Shown in pieces: positions 63,181 through 64,000 of a DNA stretch of 64,000 nt. A program made the translations under genes and the position numbers. The DNA lies in NCBI GenBank assembly GCA_001643675.2, contig LSRY02000013.1:1366501-1430500 (forward strand), given 5' to 3'. The first letter of the stretch is position 1. Each line of letters begins with the position of its first letter. The stretch is from Monocercomonoides exilis. Its lineage: Eukaryota; Preaxostyla; Oxymonadida; Polymastigidae. Under the pieces are notes generated by a model, which saw only the letters and a program-made list of their open reading frames with translations, was not told the origin of the DNA and searched no databases.

Positions 63181-63563
63181 TTTATTTCCAACAATTAATC
63201 ATTTCATGCCATTCATTCATCATCACCTTCTTCTTCATAATCAAATATTTCAACATCATATCATACGATTTCTTTTTCTTTTTTTTCTCTTTCTCCACCT
63301 CATCCTTTTCATCCTCCTAATCCTTCTCTTTCATTCAATTCACCTTTCACTCACCGCCTTCTCTCAACCAACAGATCTTCCCTTATTCCTTCTTCATTTG
63401 CTCTTAAATATTCTTCTCTTTCTCCTCTTTCTTCTTCTTTCCATTTCCATTTCTCCACTCAACTCTTTTCTCCTTCTTCTTCCTCTATTCATCATCTGTA
63501 TCCAACGGGCATTTACTCATTTAACACATCGCACACTCCTTCTACTTATAATTTTTCTTATTC
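63181..63563. other. Pyrimidine-rich spacer right of the element
   Basis: T/C-rich. Frames are low-complexity Leu/Ser/Phe. No supported gene. Confidence 0.3.
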
Positions 63564-64000
63564 ATGTTCTTATTCATTTCTTATTCTCGTCATCATCAAC
63601 ATCAGCATCTTAATCAACAACTACAATTTAGCTTCAAAGCATCCCTCAAACATTCTTCTTTCTCTTCTGTTATTCGTTCTCTATCAACTCCTTCCATCTC
63701 CACTTCTTCTTTGTCGTCTTCCCTTTCTTCCCTTTCTCCTTCTTTCCTTTCTCTCTCTTCTCTCTCACACATCCCTTCTCTCCCTCATTCTTTTCTCACT
63801 CAATAGCTTCTTTCTCATTCAACTTCACCTGATTTTCCTACTCCTCCTCCGCCTCTTTTTGATGAAGACAACGAATTTTCAAACATTCACACAAGAAAAC
63901 TTCAATTGAGAGAGAACAGACTGAGATGGGGGCAGAAAAACAAGCAGATGTCGATCAAAGAGCAGAGGATGCTGGCTATTTTCACTGGAATGTTTGAGAA
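63564..64000 (+). CDS. Unrecognised Ser-rich gene running off the window (partial, one TAG)
   Basis: The frame from 63564 is Ser/Leu/His-rich up to a TAG at 63804-63806. It continues in the same frame to the window end with convincing coding sequence: SPDFPTPPPPLFDEDNEFSN, then KLQLRENRLRWGQKNKQMS and EQRMLAIFTGMFE. Either the true exon begins after the TAG or the gene carries a nonsense codon. The charged helical end has no family I recognise. Confidence 0.45.

Noticed and set aside
1-64000. Streblomastix-type code with TAA/TAG as Gln
   Set aside because: TAA and TAG terminate conserved proteins at the expected places (43581 TAA, 13458 TAG), and Gln is encoded by CAA/CAG.
1-64000. CRISPR array, bacterial operons or riboswitches
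   Set aside because: No regularly spaced repeats. Spliced genes and a CCA-less tRNA indicate a eukaryotic nuclear genome.

Overview
This is an AT-rich nuclear window from a unicellular eukaryote with short GT-AG introns (about 44-100 bp). Two protein families point to an oxymonad/Preaxostyla flagellate of the Monocercomonoides/Blattamonas type: very large secreted parallel-beta-helix proteins with one membrane span and a degenerate kinase tail, and a Lys/Glu-rich helical family ending in a ..YExxIxSFHEIF.. motif. The lineage call rests on remembered families, not a search. TAA, TAG and TGA all act as terminators of good reading frames, which argues against the Streblomastix code.

Layout. 1-8480 is an uninterrupted train of DNA transposons: the 3' end of a Harbinger element, three pogo-like elements end to end, and a second complete Harbinger element. 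The train stops 4 bp before a tRNA-Asn(GTT) gene (8485-8557). 8808-10789 is a four-exon host gene of unknown function (587 aa, minus). 12561-17153 is an inverted-repeat structure with 484-bp arms enclosing a decayed receptor/pseudokinase gene; one arm carries a 524-bp non-autonomous insertion. 18136 to about 23850 is a decayed, relatively GC-rich DIRS-type retroelement (gag, RT-RNase H, tyrosine recombinase). 26122-33909 is an intact 2595-aa receptor-like gene. 37166-46140 is a 2.2-kb direct duplication with a complete DIRS element (39371-43936) exactly between the two copies, followed by the broken end of the helical-family gene. 46964-54640 is mostly decayed sequence: a mariner remnant, receptor-gene fragments and a roughly 540-bp GAA/GAG tract.

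54643-63180 is the most unusual part. It is an 8.5-kb element with about 1.4-kb terminal inverted repeats. Its main gene (three exons, 56856-60675) encodes, in one reading frame, a complete ubiquitin-specific protease and a C-terminal domain with the layout of a DDE/RNase H-fold transposase. One TAA lies in the linker just before the protease.

How it works together: little of the window is ordinary host gene content. It reads as an accessory region where transposons pile onto a tRNA gene, DIRS copies drive duplication by recombination, and large surface-receptor genes are copied, shuffled and broken. Many otherwise good reading frames carry one nonsense codon or frameshift, so much of the mobile and receptor content is recent but decaying.
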